Assembly: GCA_040877415.1 (NCBI GenBank)
Contig: JBBDNV010000077.1
Location: 1-27,495 of the forward strand
DNA from: JBBDNV01 sp040877415
Lineage (GTDB): Bacteria > Planctomycetota > Planctomycetia > Pirellulales > PALSA-1355
Reading direction: 5' to 3'
Length of the DNA: 27,495 nucleotides
Shown one piece after another: positions 7,741 to 15,051 of the stretch. How positions within the stretch are numbered: position 1 is the first letter of the stretch; each line of letters begins with the position of its first letter. The position numbers and the translations under genes were made by a program. Under the pieces are notes generated by a model, which saw only the letters and a program-made list of their open reading frames with translations, did not search any database and was not told the DNA's origin.

Positions 7741-8496
7741 CTACTCTTGTTCGAGTGGCAGCTTCAAGGTCCACAACACGGCCTGTTTGAGCAGCCGTTG
7801 ATAGTCGGGCAACTGCCAGTTGTCGTGAAAGTGCAGGCCGCTGAAACCGAACGAGCGGCCGCCGTCGGGGCGCTCGTAGGCCCAGGCCACTGTCTCGCTG
7901 CGGCCGTCGATCGTGGCTTGCATCACCGGCCGGATGCCGGGCGCGAGCTTCAGGCGATAGTAAAACTCCTCCCGCACCGCCAGCGGTTTGATCCCCGCGG
8001 CGATCGGGTGCTCGGGCTCGGCAGGGCGCAGTTCGGTTTGGACGGCCTGGTATTTGCGGTCCGGCCCGCCGTGGCATCCGCCAAACAGCTTGAGAAACGG
8101 CTCGATCGGTTCGACGGCCCGGGTGCCAAGCGCCCAATGGATCGCCACCAATCCTCCGCCGCGGGCCGCCAGTTGCGCAAGCGCATCGTGGCGTCTCGGA
8201 TCGGCCAGCGTCCAGCGAGCGCCTTCGGAGAGAAAAATCACCACGCCGTCGGCGCGCGCGATCAACTCGGGACCCTCGGGCCAGGGCTCGTCGGCCTTGG
8301 CGATGCGCAGTTTCAGCCCTTCGGTCGGCTCCAGAAGCTTTGCCAGTCGTTCGACGCCCGGCGCGTATTCGTGGGTGCCGCGCGGATGGTTATCAGGACT
8401 TTGACCCACGAGCAGCAGGTTCTTGGGCTCGGCGGCCACGAGCGGCGTGGACGCGGCAAAGAGCAGCACGGCGACGACGAGTTGGCGAAGCGGCAC
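7741..8496 (-). CDS. Secreted ThuA-like domain protein
   Basis: The 251 residues open with a signal peptide (LRQLVVAVLLFAASTPLVAA), followed by a class I glutamine-amidotransferase-like fold of the ThuA type. Visible blocks are NLLLVGQSPDNHPRGTHEY, ADGVVIFLSEGARW, LAARGGGLVAIHWALG, LFGGCHGGPDRKYQ and GRSFGFSGLHFHDNW. ThuA-like proteins are abundant in planctomycetes, often with carbohydrate-related neighbours, and their biochemical activity is not established. The start is a GTG at 8496, supported by GGGAGAA about eight bases upstream (8511-8505 on the minus strand). It is convergent with rlmN, with a seven-base gap. Confidence 0.85.
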   Translation of the reverse strand: MPLRQLVVAVLLFAASTPLVAAEPKNLLLVGQSPDNHPRGTHEYAPGVERLAKLLEPTEGLKLRIAKADEPWPEGPELIARADGVVIFLSEGARWTLADPRRHDALAQLAARGGGLVAIHWALGTRAVEPIEPFLKLFGGCHGGPDRKYQAVQTELRPAEPEHPIAAGIKPLAVREEFYYRLKLAPGIRPVMQATIDGRSETVAWAYERPDGGRSFGFSGLHFHDNWQLPDYQRLLKQAVLWTLKLPLEQE

Positions 8497-8522
8497 GGTC
8501 AGCTTTCTCCCTGCGCGCGATC

Positions 8523-8563
8523 AAAAAAAACTGCAAGCGGCCAGGTGAAGAGGCCGCTTGCAG
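8523..8563 (-). terminator. Rho-independent terminator of the SHD1 gene
   Basis: A perfect 12-base stem (CTGCAAGCGGCC at 8531-8542 with its complement at 8552-8563) has a nine-base loop. On the minus strand it is followed by eight T (the A run at 8523-8530). It lies about 50 bases after the stop at 8611. Confidence 0.92.
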
Positions 8564-8610
8564 CATTGTAGCGATGTTTTCCGCGCCCGCGCCTTGGTCG
8601 GGTGAGCGAA

Positions 8611-9696
8611 TCAAAAGCTCGCGGCGATCGCCTGGTCCGCGTGTCGGCGGACGAAGGCCAGGTCGTCACGGCTGAGCCGCTCGAAGGGAACCGTCGTATA
8701 CTTGCCGTTTTCCTTCAACAACCGCGCGTGCGTAGCCTCCACGACAACCAGCCGGGCGCGAACGTGATACTTGCCCGTGTTGTCGGTCCAGAGCCGCATG
8801 GCGCCGGCAACTTCGACCTTGGGGGCCGGCCCGGCAAACAGCTTGTCGACTTCGTCCTCGAGCGCTTTGGCCTCGGTGGCGGTCGCGCCTGGTTGATCGG
8901 TCGGCGCGGAAAGCAGGTCTTCGAATTGGGGATCGGCCGGGGTTTGGCCGGCTGCCGCGCTCTTTTTGTCGACGTCCTTGAACAGGTTTTCAACGTCGTC
9001 GGCCGGTTTGGCCGGTTCTTCAGCCGGCGCCGGTGCCGGCTTGGTGTCTTCCTTGAACAGGTTTTCGACGTCGTCGGCTGGCTTGGCTGGCGTTTCGGCC
9101 GGCATGGCCGGTTTTTCGGCCGGCGCCGCCGCGGGCTCCTTGAACAGATTCTCGACATCGTCGGCCGGTTTGGCCGGTTCTGGCTTGGCCGGCGTCTCGG
9201 GCGCCGCGGGCGGAGCTGCGGCCGGCGCGGGTTCCTTGAACAGATCTTCGACGTCTTGAGACGGCTTGGGAGCAGCAGCCGGTTCTTCCGGCGGCGGCTC
9301 TGTGGTCGGCGGCGTCAAGGGCTCGGTCGACGGTTCGAATGGTTGGGGCGCGGGCGGAGCTTCGCCGGGCGCGGCGGGTTCGCTCGGCATCGGCTCGGTC
9401 GGCGCCAGTTCTCGAGCGGCGGGCGGTTGGGCCGGAACGGGTATCGGTTCCAGCCGCGGTTGCGGCGTCGCCGTAGTGGGCGCGCGATGGGTCGTCACCG
9501 GCGCGCGTCCGGCCGCTGCACAAATCGGACAATTGGCCGCCGAATAGGACACCACCGGCCCGCAGCTCGTGTAGGCCGGATAATAGCAGGGCCGAGGACT
9601 GCAATACGACCAGCCGCCCCACCGGCAGGCCGAAGCAGAATCAACGGCCATCAACAGGGCTACAGTCCACGCCATCATCATCTTGCCAATCCGCAT
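8611..9696 (-). CDS. Secreted SHD1-domain protein with repeated D-V-E-N-L-F-K-E motifs
   Basis: The 361 residues begin with a signal peptide (MRIGKMMMAWTVALLMAVDSASA). A Cys/Tyr-rich segment follows (CRWGGWSYCSPRPCYYP, CGPVVSYSAANCPIC), then a long Pro/Ala/Glu-rich stretch. In this stretch a short motif recurs between Pro-rich spacers: QDVEDLFKEP, DDVENLFKEP, DDVENLFKED, DDVENLFKDV, and weaker QFEDLLSAP and DEVDKLFAGP. The end (RLWTDNTGKYHVRARLVVVE, VPFERLSRDDLAFVR) matches an SLA1 homology domain 1 (SHD1), frequent in planctomycetes. The ATG at 9696 is chosen because GGAGG sits eight bases upstream. The earlier ATG at 9750 overlaps a TATAAA box. The terminator at 8523-8563 ends the unit. Role unknown; a surface or scaffold protein is plausible. 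Confidence 0.85.
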   Translation of the reverse strand: MRIGKMMMAWTVALLMAVDSASACRWGGWSYCSPRPCYYPAYTSCGPVVSYSAANCPICAAAGRAPVTTHRAPTTATPQPRLEPIPVPAQPPAARELAPTEPMPSEPAAPGEAPPAPQPFEPSTEPLTPPTTEPPPEEPAAAPKPSQDVEDLFKEPAPAAAPPAAPETPAKPEPAKPADDVENLFKEPAAAPAEKPAMPAETPAKPADDVENLFKEDTKPAPAPAEEPAKPADDVENLFKDVDKKSAAAGQTPADPQFEDLLSAPTDQPGATATEAKALEDEVDKLFAGPAPKVEVAGAMRLWTDNTGKYHVRARLVVVEATHARLLKENGKYTTVPFERLSRDDLAFVRRHADQAIAASF

Positions 9697-9749
9697 TCCT
9701 CGACCCTCCAAAAACCGGCAAAAAGAACGCCGTCGCTGTACTTTAAGCA

Positions 9750-9755
9750 TTTATA
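9750..9755 (-). promoter_or_regulatory. Candidate -10 box of the SHD1 gene
   Basis: TATAAA on the minus strand (five of six consensus bases) lies about 55 bases ahead of the ATG at 9696. No good -35 box is at the usual distance, though TTGCGG occurs somewhat farther up. Confidence 0.35.
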
Positions 9756-9959
9756 CTAGCTTCACGGATTCCGATCCGCAACACTCACCAAACGAGTTTA
9801 CAGCGCATTTACCGGCCGGCAATCGACGGCGCCGGCTGTATCGATTGGACCGGGATGGCTGCTCGCAGGGGGCCGCCGTCCGAGCCGCGCGCGCCGGTAG
9901 TGCGGGCTTGGCCGAACCACGCTCGGGCTGGCCCGAAACGGACCGCCGGCTGCGCGCGC

Positions 9960-9995
9960 AAAAAGAACCGGCCGAAGAAGGGCTTCGACCGGCTC
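9960..9995 (-). terminator. Strong Rho-independent terminator of a short minus-strand unit
   Basis: Read on the minus strand, a 13-base-pair stem (9995-9983 with 9977-9965, two G-T pairs) closes a five-base loop and is followed by five T (the A run at 9960-9964). No recognised gene precedes it. It would end the short transcript that starts near 10226. Confidence 0.8.
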
Positions 9996-10086
9996 CACAC
10001 AATCAGGTTTTAGAATCGTGGCTGTCTGACGCGCCGCGGAAGCGGGTAGATCCCACGACCGGGCCAGAGAGCCCGTCGGCTGCTCG

Positions 10087-10119
10087 TCAGACGAGCCACC
10101 TTCGTATACCACAAGACAT
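10087..10119 (-). CDS. Mini-ORF with an exceptional ribosome binding site (leader peptide or small RNA)
   Basis: An ATG at 10119 is preceded at seven bases by AGGAGG, within AAAAAGGAGGTGA, the strongest Shine-Dalgarno in the window. The frame encodes only MSCGIRRWLV before TGA. The stop sits in a small hairpin (GCTCGT/ACGAGC). A TTG at 10114 in another frame would give a 34-residue Arg-rich peptide ending 14 bases before the terminator at 9960-9995, but its spacing to the Shine-Dalgarno (12 bases) is poor. A GTG-initiated third frame runs through the terminator. CCTTT/AAAGG can pair across the Shine-Dalgarno, which suggests control of translation. The unit has a promoter at 10233-10262. It could be a leader-peptide remnant, a small protein, or a regulatory RNA. 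Confidence 0.4.
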   Translation of the reverse strand: MSCGIRRWLV

Positions 10120-10232
10120 CGGGTCACCTCCTTTTTGAAAAGGCCACCCCGCCGTGCGCCGCAGCCCTGACTGGCGGCCTTCGGCGGGCCTTTCGTCTCA
10201 GCCCGCGCCACGTTCGCGCCGGCACTCGCTCT

Positions 10233-10262
10233 ATCGTAGACCGCCCGCGCCGCGAGGGTCAA
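10233..10262 (-). promoter_or_regulatory. Candidate promoter of the short minus-strand unit
   Basis: On the minus strand TTGACC (10262-10257) is followed after 18 bases by TACGAT (10238-10233). The -35 box matches five of six consensus bases, the -10 box four of six. A start near 10226 would give a leader of about 105 bases and a transcript of about 265 bases to the terminator at 9960. Confidence 0.5.
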
Positions 10263-10289
10263 GAGAGGCGGGAGGCGGGAGGCAAGGAA

Positions 10290-10429
10290 GGCCGGAGGCT
10301 AGAGGCCGGAGGCCGGAGGAGCGGAGAAACGGAGGAGCGGAGACGAGGATGCATGGGCGACGATTGCCAGCCTCTCGACGATCCTTTTTCTACCGTCTTC
10401 ATCCAGCCTCCAGCCTCCAGCCTCTGGCC
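10290..10429. repeat. Heptamer-based imperfect inverted repeat after the rlmI-like gene
   Basis: Bases 10290-10316 are GGCCGGA-type heptamers and 10403-10429 hold tandem CCAGCCT heptamers. The two 27-base arms are reverse complements at 23 of 27 positions, 86 bases apart. More degenerate purine heptamers flank the left arm (from about 10264). The repeat lies just after the stop of the rlmI-like gene on the minus strand. The design is the same as at 1118-1230 with a different heptamer. Confidence 0.8.
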
Positions 10430-10446
10430 TTGCAGCGCCTCCGGCC

Positions 10447-11691
10447 TTACACCACCCGGCAGATCAAGCATTTGAGGTATTCGCTTTCCCGGCAGGTGAC
10501 GGCCAGCGGGTGGTCGGGCGCGGCGCCGCGCATTTCGAGCACCTGGATTTCGCGGCCCGTCTGCTCGGCCACGCTCAACAGCATGTACAGAAAGGCTTCG
10601 CGAGTGACGTGCCCCGAGCAACTACACGTGACCAGAATGCCACCGGGCTCGAGCACGTCGACCGCCACGCGGTTCAGACGATGATAGGCGCGCAAGGCAT
10701 CGTCGAGCGATTGCCGGCTGCGGGCAAACTTGGGCGGGTCGAGCACGACGGCTCCGAATCGCTCGCCATCGGCCCCTAGCGCCTCGAGGGCCTTGAAGCA
10801 GTCAGCCGTCTCGAAGCGGACGTTTGAGACGCCGTTCAGCTCGGCGTTGGCCCGCGCCAGCGTAACGGCCTTCTGGCTGGAATCGAAGGCGACGACTTCG
10901 CGCGCCCGGCCGTGTACGGCGGCGTTGAGACTGAAGGCGCCCGAGTAGCAGAACACGTCGAGCACGCGCCGGTTGTGCATGTATCGGGCCGCCGCGCGGC
11001 GATTGTCTCGCTGGTCGAGATAGAAGCCCGTCTTCTGTCCTTCGGCCAGATCGACGCCGAACCGCAGCTCGTTTTCCTCGATAAAGGCCGGCCCGCGCGG
11101 CGCTTCGCCCCAGTAGAGGCCGTCGCGCAGCTCAATTCCCTCGGCGCTGCCAACTCCCTTTTCGGTGCGGATGAAAATGCCGCGCGGGTGCACCAGCTCG
11201 CGCAGGATCGCGACCATTTCGTCGAGCCGCCGGGCCATGCCGTAGCCGGTCACTTGAATCGAAAGCCACTGGGCGTAGCGATCGACCACCAGGCCGCTTA
11301 ACTGGTCGGCTTCACTGAACACGAGCCGCGCGGCGCCCTGGGGCGCATCGAGGCCCAACGCCGTGCGCAGCGCGAGGGCCGTTTGCAGCCGGCCGGTCCA
11401 AAACGGCCTGTCGAGCGGCTGGCGAGCGTCCCAGGTATAAAGCCGCACGCGGATCCGGCTCTTGCTGTTGAAGATGCCCCGGGCGATGAATTTTCCGGCG
11501 TCGGAGAGCAGGTCGACAATATCGCCGTCCGCCGGCGTCCCTTCGACGCGCGCGACGGCCGAATCGAGCACCCACGGGTGGCGTGCGTAAAACGGTCGGG
11601 CCCGGCGCGGCTTGAGCACCGCCTGACCGACGGCGAAGCCGTCCGCGATTTCGCGAGCCACAGGCACTACGGAGCTGGTTAGTTGCGACAT
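10447..11691 (-). CDS. rlmI: RlmI-type class I SAM-dependent 23S rRNA methyltransferase
   Basis: The 414-residue protein has an N-terminal PUA-like domain (VLKPRRARPFYARHPWVLDSAVARVEG, about 25-95), a central domain, and a C-terminal Rossmann methyltransferase. Motif I is RRVLDVFCYSGAFSLNAA and the catalytic NPPY-like motif is VVLDPPKFARS. It resembles RlmI, which makes m5C1962 in 23S rRNA. Family members with other targets exist, so the exact site is inferred. The late Cys pair in ILVTCSCSGHVT is typical of this group. The ATG at 11691 starts the conserved part; an upstream frame to 11766 is Arg/Ser-rich and not domain-like. No Shine-Dalgarno is evident. Confidence 0.88.
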   Translation of the reverse strand: MSQLTSSVVPVAREIADGFAVGQAVLKPRRARPFYARHPWVLDSAVARVEGTPADGDIVDLLSDAGKFIARGIFNSKSRIRVRLYTWDARQPLDRPFWTGRLQTALALRTALGLDAPQGAARLVFSEADQLSGLVVDRYAQWLSIQVTGYGMARRLDEMVAILRELVHPRGIFIRTEKGVGSAEGIELRDGLYWGEAPRGPAFIEENELRFGVDLAEGQKTGFYLDQRDNRRAAARYMHNRRVLDVFCYSGAFSLNAAVHGRAREVVAFDSSQKAVTLARANAELNGVSNVRFETADCFKALEALGADGERFGAVVLDPPKFARSRQSLDDALRAYHRLNRVAVDVLEPGGILVTCSCSGHVTREAFLYMLLSVAEQTGREIQVLEMRGAAPDHPLAVTCRESEYLKCLICRVV

Positions 11692-11850
11692 GGCCGGTTT
11701 GGAGTCAACTGCCCTGCGGAGCGTGGAACGCGCGGTGCGCCGGGTAGAACGGGCGCTTGGGCGCACCGGCGGCTTCCACCATCATCGGAAACCCCGGCCC
11801 GTGTGTAAACCATGTCGCCCGGCGCATCGGCCCGTTTCGGCCGCGGCGCG

Positions 11851-11879
11851 TTGCGTGCGTCGGTTGGCCCGTTTATCCT
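11851..11879 (+). promoter_or_regulatory. Weak candidate promoter of the asparaginase-type gene
   Basis: TTGCGT (11851-11856) and TATCCT (11874-11879) are 17 bases apart. The boxes match consensus at three and four of six bases. The start would be near 11886, 58 bases before the ATG. Confidence 0.25.
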
Positions 11880-11943
11880 GAATCGCGGCGCCCCTTGGGC
11901 AGTCTGCCATCGAACCGATTGAATCCACCCAGAGAATCCCCGC

Positions 11944-12978
11944 ATGTCGCACGGCCTGATTCCGTCGCTGGCACTGGTGGCCGCGTTGGCCACCATCACC
12001 GCGGCCGACGAAGCGCCGGTGCGCGACGTCGTGCTGGCCATTCACGGCGGCACGGCGGGCAACAAGAAGGAACGCTCGCCCGAGCGCGAAAAGGCGGTCC
12101 GCCGCGACATGCTTCGGGCGCTTGCGGCCGGCTACGGCGAGCTCGAGAAACCCGGCGGCAAGGCCTTGGATGCCGTCGAGACGGCCATCCGCGTGCTCGA
12201 AGATTCGCCCGAGTTCAACGCCGGCAAAGGAGCCATCTTTACCCACGAGGGAAAAAACGAGTTGGACGCCTCGATCATGGACGGCAAGACGGGCCAGGCC
12301 GGAGCCGTGGCCGCCGTGACGGTCATCAAGAATCCGATTTCCGCGGCCCGCGCCGTAATGGAAAAAACGAAGCACGTGCTGCTCACCGGACGAGGCGCCG
12401 AGGTGTTTGCCTCGCAGGCCGGACTGGAAATGGTCGACCCGGCGTATTTCTGGACCCAGCGCCGCTGGAAAGAGATTCAAAAGGAGTGGGAGAAAGAAGC
12501 GCAAGAGCGCGCCGGCAACGACAAAAAGACAAGCGCCAAAGCGAGCCCCGTCCTGAGCGGGCCTTGGGGCACCGTCGGCGCGGTGGCCTTGGATCGGGAC
12601 GGCAATCTGGCGGCGGGCACCTCGACCGGCGGCATTTCCAACAAAATGCGCGGCCGCGTCGGCGATTCGCCGATCGTCGGAGCGGGCAACTACGCCGAAA
12701 ACGGGGCCTGCGCGGTCTCCGGCACCGGACAGGGCGAATACTTCATCCGCTTCGTGGCGGCCTACGACATCGCGGCGTTGATGAAATACAAGAACCTGCC
12801 GGTCGAAGCCGCCGCCGCCCACGTGATCCTGCGAAAACTCAAAACGGCCGGCGGCGAAGGGGGCGTGATCGCGCTGGATTCGAAAGGCAACTTCGCGGCC
12901 CCCTACAACACGCCCGGCATGTTCCGCGGCTACACGACCGGCGACGGCAAAATGAAAGTTCTCTTGTACGCCGATTAA
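11944..12978 (+). CDS. Secreted isoaspartyl peptidase/L-asparaginase (Ntn hydrolase)
   Basis: The 344 residues carry a signal peptide (HGLIPSLALVAALATITAADE). The plant-type asparaginase fold follows: DVVLAIHGGTAGNKKE, KALDAVETAIRVLEDSPEFNAGKGAIFTHEG and ELDASIMDGKTG. The catalytic stretch is GPWGTVGAVALDRDGNLAAGTSTGG, with T210 as the expected N-terminal nucleophile after self-cleavage. GNYAENGACAVSGTGQGEYFIR follows. The enzyme cleaves isoaspartyl dipeptides or asparagine. Export implies periplasmic or outer-compartment action on damaged peptides. The linker before T210 (KKTSAKASPVLS) is the usual cleavage-loop position. No Shine-Dalgarno is visible upstream of the ATG. Confidence 0.92.
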   Translation: MSHGLIPSLALVAALATITAADEAPVRDVVLAIHGGTAGNKKERSPEREKAVRRDMLRALAAGYGELEKPGGKALDAVETAIRVLEDSPEFNAGKGAIFTHEGKNELDASIMDGKTGQAGAVAAVTVIKNPISAARAVMEKTKHVLLTGRGAEVFASQAGLEMVDPAYFWTQRRWKEIQKEWEKEAQERAGNDKKTSAKASPVLSGPWGTVGAVALDRDGNLAAGTSTGGISNKMRGRVGDSPIVGAGNYAENGACAVSGTGQGEYFIRFVAAYDIAALMKYKNLPVEAAAAHVILRKLKTAGGEGGVIALDSKGNFAAPYNTPGMFRGYTTGDGKMKVLLYAD

Positions 12979-13104
12979 GCCGGCCCGGATGCCGCCGCCG
13001 TCCCCCGCGGTGGCCACAAGAGGGGCGCAGGCCGGCATGCAGGCCTGGAGGGATCTGCGCTAGCGAAGTTCCGCTCAGACGGCGTTCAATCGGAGAAAAC
13101 GCAG

Positions 13105-13881
13105 ATGGCCATCTCGGCCGTTCATTACTGGCTGATTCGCGACCTGTTCGAAAAGGGCCTGCTGCCCCAAAAAGGCGCGATCCTGGAGATCGGCGAAGCC
13201 AACATGTACGGCGACGTCCACTCGCAGATCATCAGCGACGACATTAAAAAGCACGTGACCGACCCCGACCGGCGCGATCGATTGCTGCGCCGGCTGGCGG
13301 AACTCGACGAAAGCAAAGACAATTTCGTGCTGTTTGAGAAAGCCAAGCTGTTCTACGATATCTATTACTCGCCCACGGAAGTCCAGGCGGTCGATTTTAC
13401 CGGCAGCCCGCTGGCCCAGAAGCTCGACCTGAACGGACCGATCAAGCTCAACCGCAAGTTCGACGTCGCGATCAATCACGGCACGGCCGAACACGTCTTC
13501 AACATCGGCCAGGTCTTTCGCACGATGCACGACTACACGGTGGCCGGCGGACTGATGATCCACGAGGGTCCGTTTACCGGCTGGATCGAGCACGGCTTTT
13601 ACAACCTGCAGCCCACGCTGTTTTTCGACCTGGCCGATTTCAATCAATACGAGATTCGCGGGATGGTCATCGAGGATTTCCCCACGCGGACCGTGCTGCC
13701 GCTAACGAGCCGCGAGGACGTTTACGAGTTCGCCAATGCCCGCAAGATCGCCGAGAACACGTCGCTGTTCGTGGTCTTCAGAAAGAGCCTTCTCGACCGC
13801 CCGTTTCAAGTCCCGGTGCAGGGCTACTATCGCGGAGTCTTGCCGCAAAGCGGGATAAAGGCCTGGAAAGACCTGCGCTGA
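13105..13881 (+). CDS. Methyltransferase-like protein with atypical motif I
   Basis: The 258 residues look like a class I methyltransferase fold: GAILEIGEANMYGD at about 24-37 stands in the place of the usual LEIGCGxG, and FDVAINHGTAEHVFNIGQVFRTMHDYTVAGGLMIHEGPF matches the motif IV-VI region of type-11 methyltransferases. Glu-Ala-Asn replaces the Gly-rich turn, so SAM binding should be tested. Substrate unknown. The start is supported by GGAG (13092-13095), nine bases upstream of the ATG. It has no signal peptide. It follows the asparaginase gene by 126 bases and may or may not be co-transcribed. Confidence 0.7.
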   Translation: MAISAVHYWLIRDLFEKGLLPQKGAILEIGEANMYGDVHSQIISDDIKKHVTDPDRRDRLLRRLAELDESKDNFVLFEKAKLFYDIYYSPTEVQAVDFTGSPLAQKLDLNGPIKLNRKFDVAINHGTAEHVFNIGQVFRTMHDYTVAGGLMIHEGPFTGWIEHGFYNLQPTLFFDLADFNQYEIRGMVIEDFPTRTVLPLTSREDVYEFANARKIAENTSLFVVFRKSLLDRPFQVPVQGYYRGVLPQSGIKAWKDLR

Positions 13882-14031
13882 CGACGCGGCGCCATCGACG
13901 GGTCGGATGACGGCGAATCGCCCCACTTGCTTGACGGGCGCGCCGGCGGCATTCAGAATCGGTGCGTGCGCGCTCGCGCCGGATTGGCCGCGCGACGGTT
14001 CTTTCCATCTTTGCCAGGGGTACGTGCCATC

Positions 14032-15021
14032 ATGACTCGCAAGCCGATTCTTCGAAGTGTCCGCCTCATTTTGTGCGGACTTTCCTGCCTGCTGCCGGCG
14101 CTTGCCGCGCGCGGCGAAACGTGGGCCGAAAAGCTCGGCTATCCGTCCGATAAGGTCGTGCTCATCCTGCACGCCGACGACGTCGGCATGTGCTACGAGG
14201 CCAACCAGGCGGCGAAAGACTACCTGACCGCGGGCCGCATCCAATCGGCCGCCATGATGGTGCCTTGCCCCTGGTTCAACGAAATCGCCGATTGGTACAA
14301 GGAGCATCCCGAGTACGACATGGGCCTGCACCTGGCGATGAACAGCGAATGGCGTTGGTATCGCTGGGGACCGGTGGCCGGCAAAGACAAAGTGCCCGGC
14401 ATGGTCGACAAGGACGGCTATCTGTGGCGCGACGTGCCCGATACGGCGACGCACGCCACGGGCGAGGAAATCGAAGCTGAAATCCGGGCCCAGCTCGAAC
14501 GGGCCATTTCGCGCGGCATCCGGCCCAGCCACATCGACACGCACATGGGCACGCTGTACGCGCGGATCGATTACACGCGGGCCTATTTGAAGGTGGCCCA
14601 GGAGTATCGCATTCCGGCGATGGCGATCGAGATGACGCCGCCGGTGGTGGCCAAGTTCAGAAAGCAGGGTTATCCGATCACCGACGAATCGATCAAGGAG
14701 CTGGCGGCCTACACGCTGCCGAAGCTGGACGACTTTCACGCGGCGCCCAACGCGAAGACGTATGAAGAGAAGAAAGAAAACTTCTTCGAGTTGGTGCGCT
14801 CGATGTCGCCCGGCTTGAACGAAGTGATTTTCCACCCGTCGATTCCCACCGAAGGCCTGAAGCACATCACGGGCAGTTGGCAGCAGCGCGTGTGGGAATC
14901 CCAAATGTTCGCCGACCCTGCCATGCTGGCCTTCTTCGAGCGCGAAGGGGTGCTGTTTACGAACTGGAAAGAGATGATGCAGCGGTTCGAGAAGAGGGTG
15001 CCGGCGGGCGCGGGCAAGTAG
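14032..15021 (+). CDS. Secreted YdjC/ChbG-family polysaccharide deacetylase
   Basis: The 329 residues start with a signal peptide (RKPILRSVRLILCGLSCLLPALAARGE). They continue with LILHADDVGMCYEANQAAKD, the metal-binding Asp-Asp motif of the YdjC family. YDMGLHLAMNSEW supplies a His, and PSHIDTHMGTLYA gives two more metal-binding His. FHPSIPTEG near the end is also typical. ChbG removes an acetyl group from chitooligosaccharides; the sugar here is unknown. The export signal and planctomycetal context suggest polysaccharide degradation outside the cytoplasm. The open frame starts earlier (13927), but the first 35 codons are not protein-like, so I use the ATG at 14032. Confidence 0.9.
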   Translation: MTRKPILRSVRLILCGLSCLLPALAARGETWAEKLGYPSDKVVLILHADDVGMCYEANQAAKDYLTAGRIQSAAMMVPCPWFNEIADWYKEHPEYDMGLHLAMNSEWRWYRWGPVAGKDKVPGMVDKDGYLWRDVPDTATHATGEEIEAEIRAQLERAISRGIRPSHIDTHMGTLYARIDYTRAYLKVAQEYRIPAMAIEMTPPVVAKFRKQGYPITDESIKELAAYTLPKLDDFHAAPNAKTYEEKKENFFELVRSMSPGLNEVIFHPSIPTEGLKHITGSWQQRVWESQMFADPAMLAFFEREGVLFTNWKEMMQRFEKRVPAGAGK

Positions 15022-15051
15022 CCGTGGCGACGCGCTCGCCCGTGGGGTTGG

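Noticed and set aside
9697..9750. Longer start of the SHD1 gene at 9750
   Set aside because: It overlaps the TATAAA box and places a basic extension before the signal peptide; 9696 has a good Shine-Dalgarno.
10124..10136. Resemblance of TCACCTCCTTTTT to the 3' end of 16S rRNA
   Set aside because: No 16S sequence lies upstream. Read on the minus strand it is simply a strong Shine-Dalgarno.
9798..10262. 154-codon minus-strand frame covering the mini-ORF unit
   Set aside because: It reads through the terminator at 9960-9995 and its content is not protein-like; only the GTG inside the Shine-Dalgarno could start it within the transcript.
13702..14904. Long minus-strand open frame opposite the YdjC deacetylase
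   Set aside because: The plus strand holds the metal-site motifs and a signal peptide; the minus frame has no recognisable content.
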